64,000 nt of DNA from Cohaesibacter sp. ES.047. GTDB lineage: Bacteria; Pseudomonadota; Alphaproteobacteria; Rhizobiales; Cohaesibacteraceae. Positions 38,024 through 46,857 of the stretch are shown piece by piece. Below the pieces are notes generated by a model that did not search any database, was not told where the DNA came from, and worked only from the letters and a program-made list of their open reading frames with translations. Within the stretch, counting starts at the first letter, position 1. Each line of letters starts with the position of its first letter. The stretch covers positions 186,001 to 250,000 of the forward strand of contig NZ_LT907844.1 of NCBI RefSeq assembly GCF_900215505.1, given 5' to 3'. Made by a program: the position numbers and the translations under genes.

Positions 38024-39436
38024 ATGCACCAATTTCTTGGCCCAGACTTTCTGCTCGATACGGCAGCGGCTCGTCAGCTTTATCACGATGTGGCTGAAGA
38101 ACTGCCAATCATTGACTATCACAACCATCTCGGTCCGCAGGACATCGCCAGCGACCGCAAGTGGGATGACATTGGAGCGATCTGGCTGGAAGGCGACCAC
38201 TACAAATGGCGCGCCATGCGCTGGGCCGGTGTCGATGAAGCCAAGGTTTCAGGATCTGCCAGCTTCCGCGAGAAATTCAACGCCTTTGCCGAGATCATGC
38301 CGCGCTGTGTGGGCAATCCGCTCTATCACTGGACCCATCTCGAACTGCAACGCTATTTCAGCATCCGCGAGCTGCTGAGCCCGGAAACAGCCGACTCGAT
38401 CTGGGAAAAGACCCAAGCGATGCTGGCCGAAGACAGCCACAGCGCCCGCGGCCTGTTGCGCCGCATGCAGGTGCGCTTCGTTGGCACCACGGACTTTCCT
38501 TGCGACAGTCTGGAGCATCACAAGGCCATAGCAGCGGACGAAAGCATCAACGACATGGTCGTTGCCCCAAGCTTCCGCCCCGATCAGGCCATCAAGATCG
38601 AGATGCCCGGCTTCAACGATTTCATTGCAACCCTGTCCACCACCACCGGTCGGCAGGTTGAAAGCTATTCGGCCCTGATGGCAGGCCTGATCAAGCGGCT
38701 TGATCACTTTGTCGCCCATGGCTGCCTTGCTACGGACCACGGTATTGATGTGCTGCGTTTTGCTGCTCCGGTCGATGATGCGGCGCTTGATGTGATCCTT
38801 GAGAAACGCCTATCGGGCGCTGACTTGAGCGAGCTTGAAATCGCCCAGTTCCAGACCCGTGTTCTGGTGGACCTGTCCAAGGCCTATTATGAGCGTGATC
38901 TGGTCATGCAGCTGCATATCGGTGCGATCCGCAACAACAACCATCGCCTCCATGCCTCGCTTGGCCCGGATGTCGGCGGTGACTCGATCAACGATCTGCC
39001 GGTGGCCGCCGGGCTCAATGGTCTGCTGGGCGAAATGGATCGCGATGGGCACTTGCCCAAGACCGTGCTCTATCACCTCAATCCAAACATGAACGAAGTG
39101 ATGGTCACGACCGCAGGCAACTTCCAGGACGGCAGTGTCGCTGGCAAGGTGCAGGCCGGATCGGGCTGGTGGTTCAACGACCAGCTTGATGGCATGGAAC
39201 GCCAAATGACCCAGCTCGCACAGATGGGCCTGTTCTCGCATTTCATCGGCATGCTGACCGACAGCCGTTCGTTCCTGTCTTTCCCGCGGCATGAGTATTT
39301 CCGCCGGCTGGTGTGCCAGATGATCGGTCGCTGGACTGAAACCGGCCACATTCCCAATGATCGTGAGCTGCTGGACGGGCTGGTGCGGGATGTCTGCTAT
39401 CAGAATGCGGCAAACTGGTTCCTCAAGCAGGACTAA
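38024..39436 (+). CDS. uxaC: Glucuronate (uronate) isomerase UxaC
   Basis: Isomerises D-glucuronate to D-fructuronate (and galacturonate to tagaturonate). The 470-residue amidohydrolase-fold protein equals the E. coli length. Typical blocks are LPIIDYHNHLGPQDIASDRKWDDIG (metal His pair), KWRAMRWAGV, GTTDFPCDSLEHH, MQLHIGAIRNNN and GMLTDSRSFLSFPRHEYFRR. It completes, with UxuA, two of the steps from glucuronate toward KDG; fructuronate reductase (uxuB) is not in the window. It lies 267 nt after GH31. Confidence 0.97.
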   Translation: MHQFLGPDFLLDTAAARQLYHDVAEELPIIDYHNHLGPQDIASDRKWDDIGAIWLEGDHYKWRAMRWAGVDEAKVSGSASFREKFNAFAEIMPRCVGNPLYHWTHLELQRYFSIRELLSPETADSIWEKTQAMLAEDSHSARGLLRRMQVRFVGTTDFPCDSLEHHKAIAADESINDMVVAPSFRPDQAIKIEMPGFNDFIATLSTTTGRQVESYSALMAGLIKRLDHFVAHGCLATDHGIDVLRFAAPVDDAALDVILEKRLSGADLSELEIAQFQTRVLVDLSKAYYERDLVMQLHIGAIRNNNHRLHASLGPDVGGDSINDLPVAAGLNGLLGEMDRDGHLPKTVLYHLNPNMNEVMVTTAGNFQDGSVAGKVQAGSGWWFNDQLDGMERQMTQLAQMGLFSHFIGMLTDSRSFLSFPRHEYFRRLVCQMIGRWTETGHIPNDRELLDGLVRDVCYQNAANWFLKQD

Positions 39437-39512
39437 CGCGCCGACATGAGACGCGCCGCTGAGGCCTCGGGGCTTGGGGCTTGGGGCCTGATGCGCGCTC
39501 CATCGATTTGAT

Positions 39513-39547
39513 AAAAGGCGGGCCGCTACGCGCAGCTCGCCTTTTTT
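39513..39547 (+). terminator. Terminator after uxaC
   Basis: AAAAGGCG pairs with CGCCTTTTTT around an inner GCT/AGC stem and is followed by a T6 run. Just upstream (39467-39488) there is a short GGGGCTT repeat in three imperfect copies. Confidence 0.82.
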
Positions 39548-39619
39548 TACTGGATATCATAGGTATTATTGCCTAGCTTCGAATACACAGCTTTTTCACT
39601 CCTGTGTTCGGACCAACTG

Positions 39620-40729
39620 ATGCTCTCGTTCTTTCCTTCCGCTTTTCGATCCCGAAACCTTGTCCGGTGCCTCGGTGCAGGCCTGGCGCTTCTCCTTGTG
39701 GCGAGCCAGCCCGTGCGAGCGGCCAGTGAGGACCAGACAATCGATCTGAGATTGTTCGGCAAGAATGTGACAGAGGCGTATGACGGCTGTCGCCTCGCCT
39801 TCTGGCAGGCAAACAGGGACCCTGAGACCGACACATATGCCTATGTCTTTTATGCGCCGTTCAACGATGGTGAGGAGCTGCCCGGCTGGATGAAGGTTGG
39901 CGGCACGGTCTATATGATGAACAGGGAAGACAGCGTACGCGCGTCCGGGCAGATGCTGGAGAGCCTGCGCCTTTACCGGGCATCAAAGGGCAGCTACACC
40001 GCCCTGATCGAGGTGCTTGATCAGCATGTGGAAGGTGACAATATTGTCGTCGACAAGGGCCAGATGACCATCACGCACGATGAGCGGTACCCCTTCGTCA
40101 TCACGGTGAAAGGCGGCATCATCTGCCCCAACGCACAAGACAGTGCTCAGGACAGCGCCAAAGACACGGCTTGGGCCGACACTCGGGAAAACAGCTTTGT
40201 GGTGCCCAGCGGTCTTTATGGCGATGCAATTTCGCTTGGCCAAGCACAGCCGTTCAACGATCTTTCAGCCGTGCCAACCGGTATCCTCGATGCAGTCGCA
40301 CAGAACGCCCCTGATTGTGACCCGCACAACACCACAGGCAACGGGGCGCGATATGCCATCAGTGATGCCATGACGCTTTGGGAAGTCCCGTGCAGCCTTT
40401 ATGCCCGCAGCGCATCATCTGTTTATGTCACCGCTCTGAACGACAATCCGGCCTATGCGAATGTGCTGTTTCTGCCCGGTGTCCCCGATCACGGCGATAT
40501 GGAGGGCCGCTACGAGTTGCTCAATCCGGTTCTGACGCCTTCCAATGCGGTGGTGCACGCGGAGGATCTGAATATCGAGCGCAATTGTGGCAGTTCTGAA
40601 TATTACCAGCTGCGCGCGGTCGAGGGCGAAGCGCTCGAATTCTTTTTGCTCGAATATCGTGAAAAGTCCGAATGCTCCGGCCCGGAAAGGCCCGCCAGCG
40701 CCTTTCCCCTGATTTTCAGAGCGGAGTGA
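39620..40729 (+). CDS. Secreted protein of unknown function (DUF1176-like C-terminus)
   Basis: Exported protein of 369 residues with a long signal peptide (hydrophobic core LGAGLALLLVASQPVRAA). After cleavage, YDGCRLAFWQANRDPETDTYAYVFYAPFND is a distinctive N-terminal domain. The C-terminal half, with ISDAMTLWEVPCSLYARSASSVYVTAL and paired cysteines, resembles DUF1176 proteins. A short acidic repeat (DSAQDSAKDTA) lies between the two halves. The frame is open from a TTG at 39569, but the ATG at 39620 gives the better signal peptide. It is convergent with the acyltransferase gene. I do not recognise a function. Confidence 0.7.
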   Translation: MLSFFPSAFRSRNLVRCLGAGLALLLVASQPVRAASEDQTIDLRLFGKNVTEAYDGCRLAFWQANRDPETDTYAYVFYAPFNDGEELPGWMKVGGTVYMMNREDSVRASGQMLESLRLYRASKGSYTALIEVLDQHVEGDNIVVDKGQMTITHDERYPFVITVKGGIICPNAQDSAQDSAKDTAWADTRENSFVVPSGLYGDAISLGQAQPFNDLSAVPTGILDAVAQNAPDCDPHNTTGNGARYAISDAMTLWEVPCSLYARSASSVYVTALNDNPAYANVLFLPGVPDHGDMEGRYELLNPVLTPSNAVVHAEDLNIERNCGSSEYYQLRAVEGEALEFFLLEYREKSECSGPERPASAFPLIFRAE

Positions 40730-40762
40730 TCCTGAGGCCCGCGTCAAAGAATGCCCTGTGCT

Positions 40763-41647
40763 CTAAACGCGAATGCGGTGCTTGTCTTCAAATTCGAAGC
40801 CAAGCATGTGCGGCTTTACAGGAGTTGGAGAGAGGGAATAAGTCGCCCGGCGCAGATAGTTCATCAAGGCTCGACTGTCGCGAGACAGAGGATCGAGAAT
40901 TTCGCGCCCGATTGGTTCGCCAACCACGATTTTCACCGGCGTGTCGACGCGTTTCTTGAACTCCTGAATAAGCAGCCCCATGCGCAAGGTCACATGCAGG
41001 TGGCTTGCGATCTGAAACAGGCGCGAGGTGTGACCATCAAAGAAGATGGGAACCACCGTGGCGTTGGACTTGCCGATCATGCGCGCGGTGAAACCGCGCC
41101 AATTGGGGTCCATGGGCTGAGAAAAGGGCTTGGCGGCGGTGCTGACGGTGCCGCCGGGGAAAATCCCGATGGCCCCGCCCTGATCCAGATAATGAAGGGC
41201 GGTTTTGCGGGTGTCCAGATTCTGCCGGATCGCTTCACGGGTTTCTTCAAAGGAAATGGGTAGGATGACCCTGTCGATATCCTCGGCCTTGCGGAAGATC
41301 TTGTGGGCCAGAATGCGGAAATCGCCCCGCAGGGCGGACAGGATATAGCCCATCATCAGGCCATCAAGAATGCCATAGGGGTGGTTGGCGATGAGAATGA
41401 GGGGACCGTCAGCGGGGATGTTGTCAAGCGAGCCTGCGATGACATCCAGCGTCAGACCGTACCGCTCAATCATGACGGACCAGAAGTCGCGTCCAGCGGC
41501 CACCTCATGTTCATAGCCGTCTGCCCGCTTGATGATCTGAAGACGGCCGGTCGTATTTTCCAGAAACCGGATCATGGCACGCCCCCGGCGGGTTTCTGCC
41601 GAGAAGGCGTAGGTGATGTCGCGCGCGATGTGCCGACGTAACGTCAT
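40763..41647 (-). CDS. PlsC-type lysophospholipid acyltransferase family protein
   Basis: Membrane-associated acyltransferase, 294 residues. The acyltransferase motif I appears as ANHPYGILDG (His and Asp separated by five residues, as in the NHPxGxLDG subgroup), motif III as GIFPGGTVST, and motif IV as VVPIFFDG. The subgroup includes ornithine-lipid O-acyltransferases (OlsA) and haemolysin-like relatives; no olsB lies nearby. The ATG at 41647 with GGAG upstream is preferred to one at 41722. Exact acceptor lipid is unknown. Confidence 0.85.
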   Translation of the reverse strand: MTLRRHIARDITYAFSAETRRGRAMIRFLENTTGRLQIIKRADGYEHEVAAGRDFWSVMIERYGLTLDVIAGSLDNIPADGPLILIANHPYGILDGLMMGYILSALRGDFRILAHKIFRKAEDIDRVILPISFEETREAIRQNLDTRKTALHYLDQGGAIGIFPGGTVSTAAKPFSQPMDPNWRGFTARMIGKSNATVVPIFFDGHTSRLFQIASHLHVTLRMGLLIQEFKKRVDTPVKIVVGEPIGREILDPLSRDSRALMNYLRRATYSLSPTPVKPHMLGFEFEDKHRIRV

Positions 41648-41730
41648 TGTTACATTCTCCGGTCCTGCCGACCCGCATGAGCCATTTGCTTTTAGGTAGA
41701 GGCCCTTCTGCTGAGCGGTCAAGACAAGAA

Positions 41731-41753
41731 AGGGCGAACCAAAGGCCCGCCCT
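41731..41753 (-). terminator. Terminator of the NSS transporter gene
   Basis: On the minus strand AGGGCG pairs with CGCCCT and is followed by TTCTTG. It lies 54 nt after the stop codon. Confidence 0.6.
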
Positions 41754-41807
41754 ATTCATTGTTGCAATTTGGCCGATTTCCGGGCTTTAACCGCAATCAG
41801 TGCATTA

Positions 41808-43148
41808 TCAGAACTGGATAATATCCAGACCCGACAGCAGGATCAGCGCGATGGCAATCGGAGCGACGAATCGCAGGATGAAAATCCAAGCTTTCGTCAG
41901 CAGACCATGGTCTCCTTCGCCTGACACTTCCCGGATCGCCAAAGGCGTAATCACCCAGCCAGCAAAGATCGCAATCAGCATGCCACCGATCGGCAACATG
42001 AGGTTGGCGGTCAGGAAGTCCATCAGATCAAAGAAGTTCCTGTCGATGATCTTGAAATCGCTCAGCAAGCCAAAGGACAACGAACAGGGGATGCCCATAA
42101 GGAAAGTCAGGAAGCCCGAGGCGATGGTGATCTGCGCACGCGAGAAGCCCTTCGTCGAGAAAAAGGCAACCAGCGGCTCAAGCAACGAGACCGAAGAGGT
42201 CAGTGCGGCAATGGTCAACAGGCAGAAGAACAGCGGGCCAAAGATGTAACCACCCGGCATGGCCGAGAAAACAGCCGGAAGGGTGACGAACGTCAGGCCC
42301 GGACCTGCGCCGGGGTCCATGTTGAAGGCAAAGACGGCGGGCAGGATGGCGAGACCAGCGAGGATGGCCACCAAGGTGTCAAGAAAGGCAACCTGTGAGG
42401 CGGATTTGCCGATGTTGGCCGTCTTGTCGAGGTAGGAGCCATAGGTCAGGATCGCCCCCATGCCCAGCGACAGAGAGAAGAAGGCCTGCCCAAGGGCTGC
42501 CATGATGGTGGAGCCGGTGATCTTGGAGAAATCCGGAGCCAGGAAGAATTCGAGCCCGCGCTCTGCACCCGGCAGAGTGACGCCGCGAATGACCAGCGCA
42601 ATGAGAATCACGAACAGCAGCGGCATCAGGATCTTGCCCGCCCGCTCGATGCCATTGGCAATACCGCCAAGCACGACGATGACCGTCAGGATTACAAATC
42701 CGCCCTGATAGAGGATCGGCTTAACCGGAGCCGCAATGAAGGAACCGAATTCGGCGCCAAGTTCAGCTCCGCCCATTCCGACAAAGTGCCCGCTGGCGAA
42801 TTTGATGATGTAGGCGATGGTCCAGCCCGCAACAACACAATAGAAGGACAGGATCATGAAGGCAGCAGCAATGCCCATATAGCCCACGACCGAGAAACCG
42901 CCATGGCCAAGCTTTTTAAAGGCAGTGACAGCATCGGACTGGGTCGAGCGACCAATCATGATCTCGGCGAGCAAAACGGACAGGCCGATTGTGAAGACCA
43001 GAGCCAGGTAGATGATGATGAAGGCAGCGCCCCCATTCTCACCAGCCATATAGGGAAATTTCCAGATGTTACCAAGGCCAATCGCCGATCCGGCAGTCGC
43101 CATGATGAAACCGAGACGGGAGCCCCAGTGTTCGCGTTTGATGCTCAT
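41808..43148 (-). CDS. Na+-dependent neurotransmitter:sodium symporter (NSS) family transporter
   Basis: Na+-coupled amino-acid transporter of the LeuT fold, 446 residues, about 12 membrane segments. The N-terminus carries the NSS signature WGSRLGFIMATAGSAIGLGNIWKFPYMAGENGGAAF. Helix 6 to 8 regions include FFSLSLGMGAILTYGSYL and TSSVSLLEPLVAFFSTKG. The start at 43148 (MSIKREHWGSR) fits the family better than one at 43166. Substrate is unknown; bacterial relatives carry tryptophan, tyrosine, methionine or alanine. It is monocistronic with a long, hairpin-rich upstream region. Confidence 0.93.
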   Translation of the reverse strand: MSIKREHWGSRLGFIMATAGSAIGLGNIWKFPYMAGENGGAAFIIIYLALVFTIGLSVLLAEIMIGRSTQSDAVTAFKKLGHGGFSVVGYMGIAAAFMILSFYCVVAGWTIAYIIKFASGHFVGMGGAELGAEFGSFIAAPVKPILYQGGFVILTVIVVLGGIANGIERAGKILMPLLFVILIALVIRGVTLPGAERGLEFFLAPDFSKITGSTIMAALGQAFFSLSLGMGAILTYGSYLDKTANIGKSASQVAFLDTLVAILAGLAILPAVFAFNMDPGAGPGLTFVTLPAVFSAMPGGYIFGPLFFCLLTIAALTSSVSLLEPLVAFFSTKGFSRAQITIASGFLTFLMGIPCSLSFGLLSDFKIIDRNFFDLMDFLTANLMLPIGGMLIAIFAGWVITPLAIREVSGEGDHGLLTKAWIFILRFVAPIAIALILLSGLDIIQF

Positions 43149-43629
43149 AGTTGTAATCAATCCCAACGGATGTTTCTTGTTGGCAACATCTGGCTCCGTC
43201 AGAAGCCGATGCCACCGTTATGGCATTTGCTCAAGCCCCCCCTTTGCTCCCGCAGGGTTGATCCGTTTCCTCCAACGATCCGCAATGTCTCCAAAAGACC
43301 TTCCGGCATAACGCCTGTTGGTGGCTGGCGTGGAGGACTTACGAGCAGTCCCCTCTTCTTCAGCCCGTGCGCAACAGGTCGTCTTCGGATCCGCTCATCT
43401 GTCCGGTCACGGTAAAGACTTGTTAAGCAGCAGATCCCCTTTTGCGCAATTTTCCATTGGGAGTCGACCACAGTCGTAGCTAAAAAGTTCAAAAAACAGA
43501 CAAAAATCACAGTTTTCGCGATCATTTGTTGAGCAAACGTCCTCTTTTTGAGCCACGTCAACCAGAAATTTGATGTAGCTCAAAAAATCGCGAAAAAGTA
43601 ATTCATTGGTAATTTTAACAATAAAAGCC
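43149..43629. other. 481-bp intergenic region upstream of the NSS gene with several inverted repeats
   Basis: No gene is seen. The half next to the NSS gene has GATGTT/AACATC (43170-43190), ATGCCA-N6-TGGCAT (43209-43226), GGACT-N7-AGTCC (43335-43351) and a long-range CCTGTTG/CAACAGG pair (about 43313-43378). They could form a structured leader of the NSS transcript. I compared it by eye with glycine, cobalamin, lysine and SAM riboswitches and found no match. The left half (43480-43620) is A+T-rich. Confidence 0.4.
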
Positions 43630-44814
43630 TCACTTTGGCGGCGCGAGATGGGATGCCAGCGAAATGATCACCACCGTCAGAGAGGTGAGCAGCAGAAAGG
43701 CCCATTGCAGAGACAGGAACTCGGCGAAGAAGCCGATCAAGACCGGCCCGACGAGAATGGCGGCATATCCCAGCGTGGCGACGGACGCAATGGCCGTTCC
43801 GGGAGGAAGCCTGTCGTCTCTGGTTGCCCGCGACATGGCCAGAGGGATGACCACCGCATAGCCCACTCCCATCAAGGCAAAGCCAATAAGGGCAGTATAG
43901 TAGGAGCCTGCAAAGATTGCCGTCAGAGTGCCAAGACCGGCCACCAGCCCGCTGAGCCTTGCAGCCCTCACCGGACCGGTTCGCACGACAATGCGATCGG
44001 CAATCAACCGCATGAAGACCATCGCCAGCGAAAAGATGGTATAGCCCAAAGCCGCCTTTGCTTCCCCCACGCCGGTAACGGAAACCAGAAAGATGGCGCT
44101 CCAGTCCGCCATGGCGCCTTCGCCAATGCCCGAGCTCAGCGCGATGAGGCCAACGAGAATGAGAGCGCCCTTGGGCAAGGGAAAGATCGGGTCTCCCTTT
44201 TGGGATGCCCGTCGCTGGCTCTGCCAGGGAAGCGTTGCAAAGGGGAAGGTGATGGCAAAGGACACGAGCGCACCCACGACGAAATGCACCGCCGGGTCGG
44301 CACCGAGCTTGACCGCAAGGTACCCGGTTGCCGCCCCGAACCCGGCCCCGATGCTCCACATGGCATGGATGGATGACATCACCGGTTTGCCCAGATGCTT
44401 TTCGACCTCCCCTGCCCAGGCATTCATGGAGACATCCATCGCCCCATGGTTGGCACCGAAAAAGGCAAGAGCAAGCGCCAACGCCCAGATGCTTGGCGCA
44501 AGGGCCAGCGCCATGAGCGAGAAGGTGTAGACAACCGCTATGCACTTGGTCACAAGAGCGCTGCCATAGATATCCGACAAACGCCCGGCGAGCGGAAACG
44601 AGGCAATCGCCCCGATGGCCATCGCCAACAGCAAAAGGCCAAGCTCTGCCTTGTCGAGCGCGTGGATTTCGGTAATGGCCGGAATGCGCGAGGCCCAGAT
44701 ACCAATCAACATGCCATTGAAGGCGAATTGGGCGGACACTGCGCGCCGGGGAGTGCGCCAACGCGAGGCAGACGGCGGAGTGGGAAGGGCAAGGTTGCCG
44801 GTATGGTCAGACAT
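43630..44814 (-). CDS. MFS transporter (YbjJ-like)
   Basis: Major facilitator with about 12 membrane segments, 394 residues. The conserved region NHGAMDVSMNAWAGEVEKHLGKPVMSSIHAMWSIGAGFGA is shared with the YbjJ-like group of MFS proteins, whose substrates are uncharacterised. The start at 44814 overlaps the DeoR stop by 8 nt; the frame continues upstream inside the DeoR gene but that part is not membrane-like. It forms an operon with the DeoR regulator and is divergent from a Gfo/Idh dehydrogenase, suggesting a sugar or cyclitol substrate. Confidence 0.85.
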   Translation of the reverse strand: MSDHTGNLALPTPPSASRWRTPRRAVSAQFAFNGMLIGIWASRIPAITEIHALDKAELGLLLLAMAIGAIASFPLAGRLSDIYGSALVTKCIAVVYTFSLMALALAPSIWALALALAFFGANHGAMDVSMNAWAGEVEKHLGKPVMSSIHAMWSIGAGFGAATGYLAVKLGADPAVHFVVGALVSFAITFPFATLPWQSQRRASQKGDPIFPLPKGALILVGLIALSSGIGEGAMADWSAIFLVSVTGVGEAKAALGYTIFSLAMVFMRLIADRIVVRTGPVRAARLSGLVAGLGTLTAIFAGSYYTALIGFALMGVGYAVVIPLAMSRATRDDRLPPGTAIASVATLGYAAILVGPVLIGFFAEFLSLQWAFLLLTSLTVVIISLASHLAPPK

Positions 44815-45571
44815 GAATGATCTCCGCTCCTGCGGATAGAAAAGGCTGCATACTATCGCAAGAGGCGTCCGTGATAATGGTCCCCAACTGGTCGATAGGC
44901 AACACGCGGTGACGCGCTCGCTGGCCCAGCTTCGAGTGGGCCAGAATGAGAATGGTGCGACTGGCACTTGACGCCATGGCCCGCATGACGCCCGCTTCAC
45001 TGGCGTCATCGGCAGACAGGCCAAAGTCGACATCAAGGCCACAAATGCCTACGAAGGCCAGATCGGCTGCCAAATTTCGAATGGCGCCTTCGGCCTCGGC
45101 ACCGGTGGCAACGCCGCCCCAGGGGCTGATCTGGCCACCGATGAGATAGGTGGCGATGTCCTTTTCCAGCATGATAGCCGCGACCGTTGGTGAAGGTGTG
45201 ACAACAAGCAGATTACGCAAAGGCGCAATGTGCCGAGCCAGATGAGTGAGGGTCGTGCCGCCATCAACCATGATTGTCATGCCCTCCTTGATCAGCGGCA
45301 CAGCCGCCTTGACCAACGCATCACAATCGGTCTGAGGCTCTTCACGACGTTCCTTGTAGGTCGTGGAATGGCTGCGCACTGGCACCGCACCGCCACGCAC
45401 GCGCTGCAATATGCCCAGCTCTTCCAAGGCGAGCAGATCCCGGCGAATGGTGTCGAGGGACAGGCCAAATTCACGCGCCAGATCAACGGCGATCAACGGA
45501 TCTCCTGCTTGAAGGCGGGCGCGCAGCAGGTCCTGCCGCGTCAGAGGGTTATTCAGTGCAAGATCGACCAT
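44807..45571 (-). CDS. DeoR-family transcriptional regulator
   Basis: Sugar-metabolism repressor of 254 residues. The N-terminal DeoR helix-turn-helix is IAVDLAREFGLSLDTIRRDLLALEELGILQRVRGGAV, followed by a DeoR-C sensor with ISPWGGVATGAEAEGAI and DLAFVGICGLDVDFGLS (phosphosugar-binding ISOCOT fold). The ATG at 45571 is used; a longer frame to 45637 would run into the TGCA repeat array. It precedes the MFS gene with overlap and is divergent from the Gfo/Idh gene. The array at 45601-45650, just upstream, is its most likely operator. Confidence 0.9.
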   Translation of the reverse strand: MVDLALNNPLTRQDLLRARLQAGDPLIAVDLAREFGLSLDTIRRDLLALEELGILQRVRGGAVPVRSHSTTYKERREEPQTDCDALVKAAVPLIKEGMTIMVDGGTTLTHLARHIAPLRNLLVVTPSPTVAAIMLEKDIATYLIGGQISPWGGVATGAEAEGAIRNLAADLAFVGICGLDVDFGLSADDASEAGVMRAMASSASRTILILAHSKLGQRARHRVLPIDQLGTIITDASCDSMQPFLSAGAEIIHV

Positions 45572-45600
45572 CGGTTTGTCTCTTGGAGCGTTGCTTTGGG

Positions 45601-45650
45601 ACACATTGCACCAAAATGCATAAAAATGCAATACCATGCAGCAAATTGCA
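45601..45650. promoter_or_regulatory. Five TGCA tetramers at exact 10-bp spacing (candidate DeoR operator array)
   Basis: TGCA occurs at 45607, 45617, 45627, 45637 and 45647, so each of five successive decamers ends in TGCA, usually preceded by A-rich bases. TGCA is its own reverse complement, so the array reads alike on both strands and places the same site on one face of the helix for five turns. It lies 30 bp upstream of the DeoR gene and 130 bp upstream of the divergent Gfo/Idh gene. Confidence 0.7.
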
Positions 45651-45782
45651 AAATAGCGCGCATGACCAAACAGTCCTATCCTTTACTCAACAACTGCGAG
45701 ACGCTGATACTTTCTTTCCGGATTAGCATTGGAATAGCACAGCTTCTCTTGGTAAGGTTGCAACATCAACAAGGAGGAACAC

Positions 45783-46769
45783 ATGATCCGTTGGGGTATA
45801 CTCAGCACAGCAAAAATTGCACGTGAAAATCTCGTCCCGGCCATGCAGGCTGCGCGTAACGGCAATGTACAGGCCGTCGCAAGCCGCAGTCAGGACAGCG
45901 CGGACACGTTCGCCAAACACTTCGGGATTCCGACAGCCTATGGCTCTTACGATGCGCTTTTGAGCAGCGACGAAGTGGATGCGATCTATATTCCTCTGCC
46001 GACCTCTCAACATGTGGAATGGACGATCAAGGCCCTTCAAGCGGGCAAGCATGTCCTGTGCGAAAAGCCGGTTTCCCTGCATGCCAAGGAAATCGACGCC
46101 ATCATCGAAGCCCAGAAGACAAGCGGCTGCGTGATGTCCGAGGCCTTCATGGTCACCTATCATCCGCAATGGCTGAAGGTCAAAGAGCTTCTGGCATCCG
46201 GAGCCATCGGCACGTTACGGCACATTCAGGGGGTCTTCACCTATTACAATGTCGATCCCGACAATATGCGCAATCAGGTCAGTCTTGGTGGCGGCGGACT
46301 GCCAGACATCGGCGTCTATCCGACCGTGACGGCCCGCTTTGCAACCGGCAAGGATCCGGTCCGGGCGCGCGCCTCGATCGTGCGTGATCCGGATTTTGGC
46401 ACCGATATCTATGCCAACTGCCAGTATGATTTCGGCAGCTTTGACATGACCTTCTATTGCGCTACCCAGCTTGCCAACCGTCAGAGCATGGTCTTCCACG
46501 GTGACAATGGCTGTATCGAGGTGACCGCCCCGTTCAACGCCCAGCTTTATGAAGGGGTTGACGTGATCCTGCATGATCGCGCCCATCTCGAAGAGCAGGT
46601 CTGGAAATTCCGGGGCATGAACCAGTATCAGCTGCAGGTCGAAGCCTTTGCCGACAAGATCGAAGGCAAGGATGTCGAGCTGTTCTCGCTTGAAAGCTCA
46701 AAGCGCAATCAGGCAGCGATTGACGCGCTTTATGCAGCCGACCTGTCCGATGGCTGGGTCAATGTCTAA
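45783..46769 (+). CDS. Gfo/Idh/MocA-family NAD(P)-dependent oxidoreductase
   Basis: Predicted sugar or cyclitol dehydrogenase, 328 residues. The Rossmann fold begins MIRWGILSTAKIARENLVPAM, the conserved EKP motif is in HVLCEKPVSL (about residue 95), and the substrate domain contains GGGLPDIGVYP with Asp and the usual downstream Tyr/His region. It resembles the D-xylose / dihydrodiol dehydrogenase branch. An excellent ribosome site (AAGGAGG) precedes the ATG. It is divergent from the DeoR-MFS pair and ends in a strong terminator. Substrate unknown. Confidence 0.9.
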   Translation: MIRWGILSTAKIARENLVPAMQAARNGNVQAVASRSQDSADTFAKHFGIPTAYGSYDALLSSDEVDAIYIPLPTSQHVEWTIKALQAGKHVLCEKPVSLHAKEIDAIIEAQKTSGCVMSEAFMVTYHPQWLKVKELLASGAIGTLRHIQGVFTYYNVDPDNMRNQVSLGGGGLPDIGVYPTVTARFATGKDPVRARASIVRDPDFGTDIYANCQYDFGSFDMTFYCATQLANRQSMVFHGDNGCIEVTAPFNAQLYEGVDVILHDRAHLEEQVWKFRGMNQYQLQVEAFADKIEGKDVELFSLESSKRNQAAIDALYAADLSDGWVNV

Positions 46770-46797
46770 GTTATGATCTGGTACGCCAGCACATAAC

Positions 46798-46838
46798 AAG
46801 ACCGGCTCCGGGTGCTCTCGGAAGCCGGTCTTTTTTTG
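46798..46838 (+). terminator. Terminator after the Gfo/Idh gene
   Basis: AAGACCGGCT pairs with AGCCGGTCTT, extended by CCG/CGG inside, followed by a T7 run. Confidence 0.93.
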
Positions 46839-46857
46839 TTGATGCGAACTCAGGCAA

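Noticed and set aside
39467-39488. GGGGCTT triplicate after uxaC as a functional repeat or G-quadruplex
   Set aside because: Only three short imperfect copies between a stop codon and a terminator; too little to support a function.
43335-43351. A 5-bp stem with a 7-nt loop resembling a tRNA anticodon arm
   Set aside because: The base before the would-be anticodon is not T, and no acceptor, D or T arms could be fitted around it.
43149-43430. Glycine riboswitch upstream of the NSS transporter
   Set aside because: The tandem-aptamer consensus blocks could not be found on either strand.
43580-44761. A 393-codon minus-strand frame overlapping the MFS gene in another register
   Set aside because: The other minus-strand register has 12 membrane segments and family motifs; this one is rich in Gly, Arg, His and Cys and looks like a frame shadow.
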